From assembly GCA_944390485.1 (NCBI GenBank), contig CALXPQ010000005.1, forward strand, positions 62,001 to 126,000: a stretch of DNA of 64,000 bases. Direction: 5' to 3'. This DNA is from Veillonellales bacterium. Lineage in GTDB: Bacteria; Bacillota; Negativicutes; Veillonellales; Dialisteraceae. This document shows, piece after piece, positions 17,188 to 24,689 of this stretch. The notes beneath the pieces were generated by a model. It saw nothing but the letters and a program-made list of their open reading frames with translations, had not been told where the DNA came from and did not search any database. Position 1 is the stretch's first letter, and the number at the start of each line of letters is the position of its first letter. The translations under genes were made by a program, and so were the position numbers.

Positions 17188-17580
17188 ATGATCTTACAGA
17201 ACGGACTCGTGGGGACCGCGTCGCGCACGGTCTCGGAGAAGGACACGGCGCTCACCGTGGGGAGCGGGAGCCTGCCGGTGTGCGCCACGCCGGTGCTCGC
17301 CGCCGTGATGGAGGCCGCGGCGGTGGACGCTGTGGCCGGGTGCCTTCCCGTGTCGGCCACGACGGTGGGCATCTCGCTCATGCTCCGCCACACGTCGCCC
17401 ACGACCGCCGGCCACACGGTGACCGCCCGGGCCGAGCTCGTATCGACCGAAGGCCGGCTCCTCACCTTCCACATCACCGCGGAGGACGAGGCGGGCGAAG
17501 TGGGCCGCGCCGAGCACGTGCGGTGCCTCGTGGAGTCCGCGCCCTTCATGGAGAAAGCGGACCGGAAATATAAGAAATGA
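17188..17580 (+). CDS. hotdog-fold thioesterase (fluoroacetyl-CoA thioesterase-like)
   Basis: A 130-aa protein of the FlK-like hotdog family. It shows LPVCATPVLAAVMEAAAVDAV with the Thr/Glu pair typical of the active site, and VGISLMLRHTSPTTAG with the catalytic His-Thr region. Such proteins hydrolyse acyl-CoA thioesters; here the substrate is unknown. Start 17188 is chosen because GAAGAGGAGGCACAG precedes it. Its stop overlaps the next gene (ATGA). Confidence 0.82.
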   Translation: MILQNGLVGTASRTVSEKDTALTVGSGSLPVCATPVLAAVMEAAAVDAVAGCLPVSATTVGISLMLRHTSPTTAGHTVTARAELVSTEGRLLTFHITAEDEAGEVGRAEHVRCLVESAPFMEKADRKYKK

Positions 17581-18494
17581 TCGTCAGCGCGAGCCGCCGG
17601 ACAGACCTGCCTGCCTACTACGCAGACTGGCTGTGCCGGCGTTTTTCAGAAGGGTGCGTCCTCGTGCGGAACCCCTTCCGCTTCCATCAGGTGTCCCGCA
17701 TCGCCCTCACGGCGGAGACGGTGGACGGCATCGTCTTCTGGACGAAGAACCCGCTGCCCCTCGCGCGGCGGCTCTCCATCTTCCGGGACTTCCCGTATTA
17801 TTTCCAGTGGACCCTCACGCCCTACGGGCGGGACATCGAGCCGGGCCTGCCGGACAAATCCCGGCTGCTCGCCGCGTTCCGCCATCTGGCGGAGGCCATC
17901 GGCCCCGAGCGCCTCGTATGGCGCTACGACCCGGTGCTCCTCTCGCCGGCGTGGACCTGCGTCCGGCATGAGGAGACCTTCGCCAGGTTCTGCCGCGCGC
18001 TCCGGGGCGCGTCGGACACGTGCGTGGTGAGCTTCCTCGACGGGTACCGCCACGGCGAAGCCTTCTGCCGCGCCCATGCGGTGCGCCCGCCGGACGCGTC
18101 CGAACAGGAAACGCTCCTCGCGTCCTTCGCGGAGAGCGCCCGGGCCTGCGGCTTCACGCTCCGCGCGTGCTGCGAAGCGGAGACGGGCCTCCCGCCCGCG
18201 GCCTGTATCGACGCGGCGCGCCTCTCCCGCATCGGCGGCGTGCGGATCGCCGCGGGGAAAGACCGGAGCCAGCGGCCGGGCTGCGCCTGCGCGGAGGCCG
18301 TGGACATCGGCGCGTACAATACCTGCCCTGCGGGCTGCGGCTACTGCTACGCCGTGCGCGCGCCCCGCTCCGTCCGCCTCTCCCCGCAGGACGCACCCCT
18401 CCTCGGCGCGCCGCTCTCCGCCGAAGACACCGTGACGGACCGGGCCATGCCCCGCCGTGCCCGGCCCGCGTCCCTTTCCCTTTTCCCTGAATAA
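17577..18494 (+). CDS. DUF1848 family protein
   Basis: A 305-aa protein with the family start IVSASRRTDLPAYY, then VFWTKNPLPL and VWRYDPVLLS, which resemble a radical-SAM-like barrel. The C-terminal cysteine motif CACAEAVDIGAYNTC…CGYCYA suggests an iron-sulfur cluster. The N-terminal half lacks an ordinary CxxxCxxC, so the C-terminal CGYC set may be the cluster site. Function unknown. ATGA overlap upstream and 16 bp to the next gene indicate an operon. Confidence 0.8.
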   Translation: MIVSASRRTDLPAYYADWLCRRFSEGCVLVRNPFRFHQVSRIALTAETVDGIVFWTKNPLPLARRLSIFRDFPYYFQWTLTPYGRDIEPGLPDKSRLLAAFRHLAEAIGPERLVWRYDPVLLSPAWTCVRHEETFARFCRALRGASDTCVVSFLDGYRHGEAFCRAHAVRPPDASEQETLLASFAESARACGFTLRACCEAETGLPPAACIDAARLSRIGGVRIAAGKDRSQRPGCACAEAVDIGAYNTCPAGCGYCYAVRAPRSVRLSPQDAPLLGAPLSAEDTVTDRAMPRRARPASLSLFPE

Positions 18495-18510
18495 TTTAAA
18501 GGAGGCTCTC

Positions 18511-19428
18511 ATGAGCATCTGCAATCTCTGCCCCCGCCGCTGCCGCGTAGCGCGCAGGCAGTCCATCACGGACGACGGCCCCGTCGGGTACTGCCGCACG
18601 GGCATGCTCCCCATCATCTCCCGGGCGGCGCTCCATCACTGGGAGGAACCCTGCATCAGCGGCACCCGCGGCGCGGGCACGGTCTTCTTCGCCGGGTGCA
18701 ACCTCTCCTGCGTGTACTGCCAGAATTACGAGATCTCCGAGCTGCGGAAAGGCACGGAGATCTCCGTCCGCCGCCTCCGGGAGATCTATTTCGAGCTCAT
18801 CGCCCAGGGCGCGCACAATATCGACCTCGTGACGCCCACCCATTTCACCCACGCCGTCTACCAGAGCCTCGCCGAGCCGCTCCCCGTGCCGGTGGTGTAC
18901 AACTGCGGCGGCTACGAGAGCGTGCACACCGTGGCCTTCCTGCGGAAGAAGATCCAGATCTGGCTGCCGGACCTGAAATACAGCGACAGCCGCGCCGCCG
19001 CCCGCTACAGCAGCGCGCCGGACTATTTCGACCGGGCGACCGCCGCCGTCGAGCAGATGTTCCGCCAGACCGGCCCCTACGAGCTCGGCCCAGACGGACT
19101 CCTGCGGAAAGGCGTCCTCATCCGCCACCTCATCCTGCCGGGGCAGCTGGAAAACACGAAGGGCGTCCTCGAATACATCGCCGAGACCTTCCGCCCCGGG
19201 GACGTGCTCTTCAGCCTCATGCGCCAGTACGTCCCCTGCGGCCGCGCCGCGGAATTCCCGGAGATCGACCGCCGCCTCACCGACGAGGAATACGAAGAGG
19301 CCGAGAGTTACATGGAGGCCCTCGGCATCGAGGACGGCTACGTCCAGCAGAAAGACTCCGCGGACGCCGCCTACACCCCCGCTTTCGACGGCACGGGCGT
19401 GCTCGCCCCCGCCGGGGAGGCTCGCTGA
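18511..19428 (+). CDS. radical SAM protein, PflA-like (COG1313 type)
   Basis: A 305-aa radical SAM enzyme. N-terminal cysteines C4, C7, C11 and C28 suggest a second metal site, and the radical SAM motif C63-x3-C67-x2-C70 follows FFAGCNLSCVYCQNY. Conserved THFTHAV, WLPDLKY and LIRHLILPG segments match the pyruvate-formate-lyase-activating-like family. AAAGGAGG precedes the ATG at 18511. It probably activates a glycyl-radical enzyme or modifies a small protein; the target is not encoded nearby. Confidence 0.86.
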   Translation: MSICNLCPRRCRVARRQSITDDGPVGYCRTGMLPIISRAALHHWEEPCISGTRGAGTVFFAGCNLSCVYCQNYEISELRKGTEISVRRLREIYFELIAQGAHNIDLVTPTHFTHAVYQSLAEPLPVPVVYNCGGYESVHTVAFLRKKIQIWLPDLKYSDSRAAARYSSAPDYFDRATAAVEQMFRQTGPYELGPDGLLRKGVLIRHLILPGQLENTKGVLEYIAETFRPGDVLFSLMRQYVPCGRAAEFPEIDRRLTDEEYEEAESYMEALGIEDGYVQQKDSADAAYTPAFDGTGVLAPAGEAR

Positions 19429-19445
19429 CCGCGCCATTTCGGCAG

Positions 19446-19470
19446 AAAGGGCCCGCCCCTTTCTTTTTTT
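19446..19470 (+). terminator. weak terminator after radical SAM gene
   Basis: Short AAAGG…CCTTT stem followed by TTTTTTT, 17 bp after the stop. Confidence 0.45.
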
Positions 19471-19520
19471 GTGCTATCATGGAGGCAGGATTCCATTCGT
19501 ATAGAAAGAAGGCAACGCTC

Positions 19521-20078
19521 ATGAAACAGGAAGACTGGGAGCATCTCAAAGAAAAAGCGAAGGAGCTGGGCGCCTCCGCCGCCGTGCCCGTGGCGGTCCC
19601 CACCATCCGCACCGGCACGTGGACGCGCATGAAGTGCCAGTACGGCTGCCCCAATTACGGCCAGACGCTGTGCTGCCCGCCTTACGCGCCGTCCGCCGAA
19701 TTCACCCGGAAATTCCTCTCCGAATACACGTGGTCGCTCCTCGTGCAGATGACCATCCCCTATGACCCGGCGGAGACCGCCGACTGGAACGCCTATGACC
19801 GGAAGATCAATCTCGCCCTGACGGACCTCGTCATCGGCGTGGAGAAGGAAGCCTTCCTCATGAATTACTACAAGGCCTTCGCCCTGAAGGCGGGCCGCTG
19901 CCGCCTCTGCGAGACGTGCAACCTGAAAAAATGCGTCCATCCCGACCTGGCCCGTCCCTCCGCCGAAGCGTGCGGCATCGACGTGATGGCCCTCGCTGCG
20001 GACAACGGCTTTGACTCCCGCGTCCTCCGCGGGCCCGTGAAAGAGTTCCACATCTACGGTCTCGTCCTCCTCGAATGA
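19521..20078 (+). CDS. DUF2284 cysteine-rich metal-binding protein
   Basis: A 185-aa protein with two cysteine clusters. The first comprises C39, C43, C51 and C52 (CQYGCPNYGQTLCCPPY), and the second is CRLCETCNLKKC near residues 135-146, as in DUF2284 predicted iron-sulfur proteins. It has no signal peptide. AGAAGG precedes the ATG at 19521 with a TATCAT upstream, so it may have its own promoter. The function is unknown; electron transfer or corrinoid/metal handling are possible. It overlaps the following membrane protein (ATGA). Confidence 0.82.
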   Translation: MKQEDWEHLKEKAKELGASAAVPVAVPTIRTGTWTRMKCQYGCPNYGQTLCCPPYAPSAEFTRKFLSEYTWSLLVQMTIPYDPAETADWNAYDRKINLALTDLVIGVEKEAFLMNYYKAFALKAGRCRLCETCNLKKCVHPDLARPSAEACGIDVMALAADNGFDSRVLRGPVKEFHIYGLVLLE

Positions 20079-20755
20079 AGCCCCTCACCCTGGCCGCCGC
20101 CTGCACGCACGCCCGGGTGTCCCGCCGTATGGCCAGACGCCTCCTTCTGTATGTCCTCGGCATGAACGTCATGGCCGCGGGCATCGTGCTCAGCACCCGC
20201 GCCGGGCTGGGCGTCGCCGCCATCAGCTCCGCGGCGTATGCGTGGTCGCAGTTCCTCAGCATCTCCTTCGGCACGGCGAACATCCTGCTCTACGCCGTCT
20301 TCATCTCCGCCGAGGCGCTGCTCCTGCGGGCCTTTCCGCCGTCGCTGCTCCTGCAGATCCCCATGGCGCTCTTCGCGGGCCTGTCCATCGACCTCTTCGA
20401 CTTCCTGCTCCCGGCGGGGCCGGACCGCTTCGCCGCGCAGCTCCCGTGCCTCCTGCTGGCGAACGTCACCACCGGCATCGGCGTGTACGGCATGACGAAG
20501 GCTGACCTCATCCTCGACCCCGGGAACGCCGTGGTGGCCACGCTCTGCACAGTGCTGCGGAAGCCCTTCTCATACCTCCGCATCCGCTTCGACGTGTCCC
20601 TCGTGCTCTTCACCGCCGCCTCCGGCCTCCTCATCGCCGGGTGCATCGTGGGCATCGGGCTCGGCACCGTCATCTCCGCCTGGCTCATCGGCCGCTCCGT
20701 CGGCGCCGCCGCTCATGCCGCCGACGCGTCCCTCGACCGCTGGCTCCGCGCCTGA
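20075..20755 (+). CDS. YczE/YitT-type integral membrane protein
   Basis: A 226-aa membrane protein with about five to six helices. It carries the family start (LLLYVLGMNVMAAGIVLSTRAGLGVAAISS), a lipid-facing ALFAGLSIDLFDF segment and GNAVVATLCTVL with IRFDVSL. This family is often called YczE or DUF6198 and may be a small-molecule or cation transporter; the substrate is unknown. It is translationally coupled to the DUF2284 gene. Confidence 0.8.
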   Translation: MKPLTLAAACTHARVSRRMARRLLLYVLGMNVMAAGIVLSTRAGLGVAAISSAAYAWSQFLSISFGTANILLYAVFISAEALLLRAFPPSLLLQIPMALFAGLSIDLFDFLLPAGPDRFAAQLPCLLLANVTTGIGVYGMTKADLILDPGNAVVATLCTVLRKPFSYLRIRFDVSLVLFTAASGLLIAGCIVGIGLGTVISAWLIGRSVGAAAHAADASLDRWLRA

Positions 20756-20780
20756 AGCGCCGGCCGTTCTCCCCACGCAA

Positions 20781-20810
20781 AAAGCCCTCCCGCTCGGAGA
20801 GGGCTCTTTT
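20781..20810. terminator. bidirectional terminator
   Basis: AGCCCTC…GAGGGCT stem with A and T runs on each side, between convergent genes. Confidence 0.85.
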
Positions 20811-20817
20811 CTTTGCC

Positions 20818-21891
20818 TTATTTTTCGTCCTTGCTGAGTTCTTCCAGCTCGAGGATGGCTTTCAGCAGCATATCTTTCGTGATCTTGTACGGGGACTGGT
20901 CGAGGTCGTACTTCGTGGACGCGTGCTCCGCGAGGCGCTCCGCGGTCTCCACCGATTCGCCCACGTCCGCCAGCTTATGCGGCAGAGCGAGCTGGCGGCA
21001 GAATGCGAGCATCCGGTCCCGCGCTTCGTACTGCTTGTCCAGCGTGAGCAGCACCAGCGTGCCGTAGCACACCACCGCGCCGTGGAGGTATTCCCGGTCG
21101 TGGGGGATCTCCGTGTGGCCGTTGTAGATGGCGTGGCCCACGCTGGAATTGTAGTCGCCGGTGAGGCAGTTCGACACGAGGCCCGTGGTGATGATGACCA
21201 GCTGCACCACCCGCTCGAAGTCTTCCGTCAGTTCTTTCTTATCGAACGCTTCCATGGCCGCTTCGCCGTATTTGAGGAGCTCGTCGGAGCAGTTGCCCGC
21301 CATCTGCGCGCCGAGGCTGCGCACATAGGGCACCGTCTCGTCCCCGCGGACGGAGAAGAGCACTTCATACTGCTTGGACAGCGCGTCGCCGATGCCCGCC
21401 CAGAAATAATCCCGCGGCGAGTGGAGGATGACTTCCGTATTGATGAACGTATGGTACGCCGGGCGCTTGCGGTACCACACCTGGCAGAACGTGCCGTCCG
21501 GATGGTACGCCACGCACACCGCCGTGACGGGCGCGCAGTTCGAGCACAGCGTGGGGAACGTAAAGACCGGCTTGTCCATGTACTCCGCGGCGATCTTTGC
21601 CGTATCCACCGCACGGCCGCCGCCCACGGCGAAGATCATGTCCGCCTGCTGCACTTCCGGGATCTCCGTCAGCGCTTTTGCCGGCTCGAAGCCGCTGTTT
21701 TCGCCGTACTGGAACGACCCGAGAATCTCGAGCTTGCCTTCGCAGGCCTTGCGGATGGCCGGCTCCGCCGCCGCGCGGGACTTCTCGCCGCCGATGATGA
21801 CCGCCGTCTTTCCGAACGCGCCGCAGATGCCGGGCACTGCATCGTACGCGTCCGCGCCGATGGTATAGCTGGGGAAGAACTGATTCGTCAT
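20818..21891 (-). CDS. iron-containing alcohol dehydrogenase, glycerol-dehydrogenase-like
   Basis: A 357-aa NAD(P)-dependent enzyme of the GldA-like branch. It has GGGRAVDTAK for cofactor binding near residue 90, and metal-ligand regions GIGDALSKQYE (Asp), SVGHAIYNG (His) and YLHGAVVCYG (His). It may oxidise glycerol or a related polyol, or reduce a short aldehyde; the exact substrate is not evident. Start 21891 is chosen because AAAGGAGTTCCCCT precedes it; TATAAT lies about 50 bp upstream. Confidence 0.85.
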   Translation of the reverse strand: MTNQFFPSYTIGADAYDAVPGICGAFGKTAVIIGGEKSRAAAEPAIRKACEGKLEILGSFQYGENSGFEPAKALTEIPEVQQADMIFAVGGGRAVDTAKIAAEYMDKPVFTFPTLCSNCAPVTAVCVAYHPDGTFCQVWYRKRPAYHTFINTEVILHSPRDYFWAGIGDALSKQYEVLFSVRGDETVPYVRSLGAQMAGNCSDELLKYGEAAMEAFDKKELTEDFERVVQLVIITTGLVSNCLTGDYNSSVGHAIYNGHTEIPHDREYLHGAVVCYGTLVLLTLDKQYEARDRMLAFCRQLALPHKLADVGESVETAERLAEHASTKYDLDQSPYKITKDMLLKAILELEELSKDEK

Positions 21892-21967
21892 AGGGGAACT
21901 CCTTTCTGAAAACTCATGCAATGAAAACATTTTTTATATTATACCGCAGTTTTCCGCCCCCGCGAAA

Positions 21968-21993
21968 GAAAAAAGCGGGCCGCCTGACCCGCC
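21968..21993 (-). terminator. terminator after the 22010 gene
   Basis: GCGGG…CCCGC stem followed on the minus strand by TTTTTT. Confidence 0.75.
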
Positions 21994-22009
21994 GCCCGCA
22001 AAATCCGCC

Positions 22010-22405
22010 TCAGAAGGAAATGTGATGGCGCTCCGCGAAATCGATGAGCGCCTCGTGCCCCCAGGGCTGCTCCTCGCACCGCCTGCGGATGACCTGCCCG
22101 CAGACGACGGCCTCCCAGCCCCGCAGGGACAGATATTTCCGGGCAAGCGCCCGGTCGTCCAGGCTTTCGCACGCCATACGGATGCGGTCCGCCTCCCACG
22201 CAAGATCGGGATGCTCCTCCCCTTCCTCCATTTCCCGGAGCCGCTCCCGGATGACCGCATCGCACACGAGCCGCCGCCATCCGGACGCGCGCCGCCACGC
22301 CCGGAGCAGCTCACGATCCTGCATGGCCCGGCATTCCGCCCGCCACGCCTCCGCCTTGTCCTTCGCCGCGCACACCGTGTCCCAGATCGCTCCCAGCAGT
22401 CCCAT
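22010..22405 (-). CDS. small hypothetical protein with an internal duplication (131 aa)
   Basis: Arg/Glu/Trp-rich soluble protein with no known domain. Two segments look like repeats: ELLRAWRRASGWRRLVCDAV near residues 28-47 and ALARKYLSLRGWEAVVCGQV near 84-103, each ending in I-R-x-R. Each has the order Leu-Ala/Arg-x…GW…V-C-x-x-V-I-R. The start at 22405 is supported by AGAGGAGG and by a TATAAT about 45 bp upstream (22443-22450). It is monocistronic between bioB and a terminator. Function unknown. Confidence 0.7.
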   Translation of the reverse strand: MGLLGAIWDTVCAAKDKAEAWRAECRAMQDRELLRAWRRASGWRRLVCDAVIRERLREMEEGEEHPDLAWEADRIRMACESLDDRALARKYLSLRGWEAVVCGQVIRRRCEEQPWGHEALIDFAERHHISF

Positions 22406-22474
22406 GCCCGTTCCTCCTCTTGCCTTAATTTCTTTAGTGCCTATATTATACCACATACCAGCCGTTACTGCCCA

Positions 22475-22504
22475 CAAAAAAACGGCCTGCGCCGGGCAGG
22501 TCGT
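22475..22504 (-). terminator. terminator after bioB
   Basis: ACGACCTGC…GCAGGCCGT stem with one mismatch, followed on the minus strand by TTTTTTT. Confidence 0.85.
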
Positions 22505-22516
22505 TTCTCTGATTTC

Positions 22517-23515
22517 TTACAGCTGGGGCGTGGTGAAGGTGCGGCCCAGGTCTTCGGTCATGCGGATGTCTTCCTGCGGGTCGCGGCCGGCGGTAGTGAG
22601 GTAGCCGCCCACCATGATGCCGTTCAGGCCGCCGGTGAGGGCGTAGGCCTGCAGGCTGCGGAGGTTCACTTCGCGGCCGCCGGCGGTGCGGATGAGCGCT
22701 TTCGGCAGGACGAAGCGGAACATGGCAAAGGTGCGGAGCACTTCGAGCGGCGGGAGCCGCCGGTTCGTATAGAAGGGCGTGCCTTTCACCGGGTTCAGGA
22801 TATTGAGCGGGATGGAGTCGATGTGCATCTTTTTCAGGGTGAAGGCCATCTCCACGCGCTGGTCGAGGGATTCGCCGAGACCGATGATGCCGCCGGAGCA
22901 CACGCGGATGCCCGCTTTCTGCGCGGCGGAGATGATCACGTCCTTGTCTTCGAAGGTATGGGTAGTGCAGATTTCCGGAAAATAGGACGGCGCGGTCTCG
23001 ATATTGCAGTGGATGCGGGTGACGCCCGCTTCTTTCAGCCGGCGGGCCTGCTCGTCAGTGATGAGGCCGAGGGAACAGCACACTTCAAGGCCCACTTCCT
23101 GCCGGATGCGGCGCACGAGGTCGAGGATCTCTTCGAATTCATTAGGATTGTCCTGATTGCGCCCGCTGGTGACGAGGGAGAAGCGCACCGCCCCCGCGGC
23201 TTTCGCTTTCCGCGCCGCGGCGAGCACTTCGTCCTCCGGCAGGAGCCGGTACACTTTCGCCCCCGTCCGGTACCAGCCGGACTGGGCGCAGAATTTGCAG
23301 TCCTCCTGGCAGTGGCCGCTCCGCGCGTTGATGATGGCGCAGAAATCGACCGCATTGCCGCAGAATTTCTGGCGGATCTTGTCCGCCATGGCGAGGAGCA
23401 GCATGGTGTCCTCGTCTTTCGTGCGGATGAGCCGCTTCGCTTCTTCTTCCGTGATGGAGCCGCCGCCGATGACGCGGTCGGCCAGCTCGATGATCTCTGC
23501 ACAGGTGCTTTCCAT
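22517..23515 (-). CDS. bioB: biotin synthase
   Basis: Radical SAM enzyme inserting sulfur into dethiobiotin. The motif C-x3-C-x2-C appears in GHCQEDCKFCAQS near residue 70. The [2Fe-2S] ligands (Cys in VCCSLG and in HCNIET) and the YNHNL-equivalent region are present. The family's GGREVNLRSLQ arginine segment follows near 280. Two in-frame ATGs (23521, 23515) sit after GGGGAGGG; I chose 23515 for spacing. No other bio genes are adjacent. It supplies biotin that pyruvate carboxylase in this window needs. Confidence 0.95.
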   Translation of the reverse strand: MESTCAEIIELADRVIGGGSITEEEAKRLIRTKDEDTMLLLAMADKIRQKFCGNAVDFCAIINARSGHCQEDCKFCAQSGWYRTGAKVYRLLPEDEVLAAARKAKAAGAVRFSLVTSGRNQDNPNEFEEILDLVRRIRQEVGLEVCCSLGLITDEQARRLKEAGVTRIHCNIETAPSYFPEICTTHTFEDKDVIISAAQKAGIRVCSGGIIGLGESLDQRVEMAFTLKKMHIDSIPLNILNPVKGTPFYTNRRLPPLEVLRTFAMFRFVLPKALIRTAGGREVNLRSLQAYALTGGLNGIMVGGYLTTAGRDPQEDIRMTEDLGRTFTTPQL

Positions 23516-23547
23516 GGTCATTCCCTCCCCTGCGCCTGTCCGGCGCA

Positions 23548-23593
23548 TTGTTACTTTATCATGTAGTATAGGATAAACAATCCATTTCGTCAA
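23548..23593 (-). promoter_or_regulatory. bioB promoter with candidate BirA operator
   Basis: Minus strand: TTGACG (23588-23593), 17 bp, TATACT (23565-23570). A dyad TTGTTACTT (23548-23556) / GATAAACAA (23572-23580), 9+15+9 bp, overlaps the -10. This resembles BirA operators (TTGT-AACC half sites with a spacer of about 15 bp), though the inner half-site bases are imperfect. Confidence 0.6.
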
Positions 23594-23687
23594 CAGAATT
23601 TTGCTCGCAGGTTTACGATAGGTTCACAATGGATTTCTCCGGGGCGCGGGTCTATGCTACAATAGGAAAAAAAGAAAGGAGCGGACC

Positions 23688-24080
23688 ATGTTCAGTGAAC
23701 AATGGCTGGAGGCGGCGGCCCTCGCGGCGGCGGCGCTGTGGTGGGGCGCGTCGTGCATCCAGCAGTTAGAGAAGAAATACGCCCGGAGCCGGCGCTACAT
23801 GTGGTGCTACTATGTGGGCTACCTCGGCTGGTCGCTGTGGCTGCTGTCCTGGGCGTCGAACCTGTCGGGCATCCTGAGCCTGGGCGGCAATATGTGGGGC
23901 GCCACGCTCCTCATCGTGCCGCTCATCGCGTGGCACATGGGCGAATGCTGGCGGCTGGAGGGCTTCATCGACCACGATGAGGACAGCCGGCAGAAGATCC
24001 GCAAGGGGCAGCTCATGAAGCGGGTAGCCACGGCGCTCTTCCTGATGAATTTCATCCTGCTCTGGCAGCGGGGGATGTGA
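23688..24080 (+). CDS. hypothetical membrane protein (130 aa)
   Basis: Four predicted membrane helices: LEAAALAAAALWWGASCI, YVGYLGWSLWLLSWA, MWGATLLIVPLIAWHMG and ATALFLMNFILLW, with a charged loop (HDEDSRQKIRKGQLMKR) before the last. Tryptophan-rich. No family recognised. AAAGGAGCGGACC precedes the ATG and TACAAT lies about 30 bp upstream. The stop abuts the methionine-sulfoxide reductase gene, so the two form an operon. Confidence 0.78.
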   Translation: MFSEQWLEAAALAAAALWWGASCIQQLEKKYARSRRYMWCYYVGYLGWSLWLLSWASNLSGILSLGGNMWGATLLIVPLIAWHMGECWRLEGFIDHDEDSRQKIRKGQLMKRVATALFLMNFILLWQRGM

Positions 24081-24082
24081 CC

Positions 24083-24565
24083 ATGGACATCGAGAAGCGG
24101 TATTTCCAGACGAAGGACGAGCTGTACGAAGCGGTCTACGACACGGCGGCGGCCATGCTCCGCGAGACGGACGACGCCTGCGCGGCGCTGGCGAATGTGT
24201 CCGCCCTCCTCATGCTCTTCCTGCCGGACGTGAGCTGGGCGGGCTTTTATCTCCTGAAACGGGGACGCCTCGTGCTGGGGCCGTTTCAGGGGAAGCCCGC
24301 CGTGGCGGAGATCGCCCTCGGGCGCGGCGTGTGCGGCACGGCGGCCGCGGAGCGGCGCACGCAGATCGTGGCGGACGTCTCCGCCTGCGCGAACCACATC
24401 GCCTGCGACGCGTCGTCCGCCTCGGAGATCGTGGTGCCCCTCATGGACGGGGGCGCGCTCTTCGGCGTGATCGACATCGACAGCCGGAAGAAAGCGCGCT
24501 TCGACGAGGAGGACGCGGCGGGTCTCGCCCGGCTCGCGGCGCTGCTCTGCGAAAAATTATTGTAA
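24083..24565 (+). CDS. msrC: free methionine-(R)-sulfoxide reductase (GAF domain)
   Basis: A 160-aa single GAF-domain protein. The fRMsr pattern is present: SWAGFYLL near 50, LGRGVCGTAA with one catalytic Cys near 82, and ACANHIACDASSASEIVVP with further Cys near 104 and 110, ending VIDIDS. It reduces free Met-R-sulfoxide using thioredoxin. A GTG at 24077 overlapping the previous stop is an alternative start; the ATG at 24083 has better spacing from GGGG. Confidence 0.88.
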   Translation: MDIEKRYFQTKDELYEAVYDTAAAMLRETDDACAALANVSALLMLFLPDVSWAGFYLLKRGRLVLGPFQGKPAVAEIALGRGVCGTAAAERRTQIVADVSACANHIACDASSASEIVVPLMDGGALFGVIDIDSRKKARFDEEDAAGLARLAALLCEKLL

Positions 24566-24570
24566 GCGCG

Positions 24571-24606
24571 AAACGGTGCGGCCTCTTCTGCGGAGCCGCG
24601 CCGTTT
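24571..24606 (+). terminator. terminator after fRMsr gene
   Basis: ACGGTGCGGC / GCCGCGCCGT stem followed by TTTT. Confidence 0.7.
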
Positions 24607-24648
24607 TCCCATGCCGGCCGAAGCGTTCCCATTTCCGCGCAGCAGAAA

Positions 24649-24676
24649 AGCCGCCCCTGCGGGCGGCTCTTTTTTT
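24649..24676. terminator. bidirectional terminator, also ends gyrA
   Basis: AGCCGCCC…GGGCGGCT stem followed by T8 on the plus strand; a TTTTC tract follows on the minus strand after the gyrA stop. Confidence 0.8.
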
Positions 24677-24689
24677 ATGCCGTGTTGGA

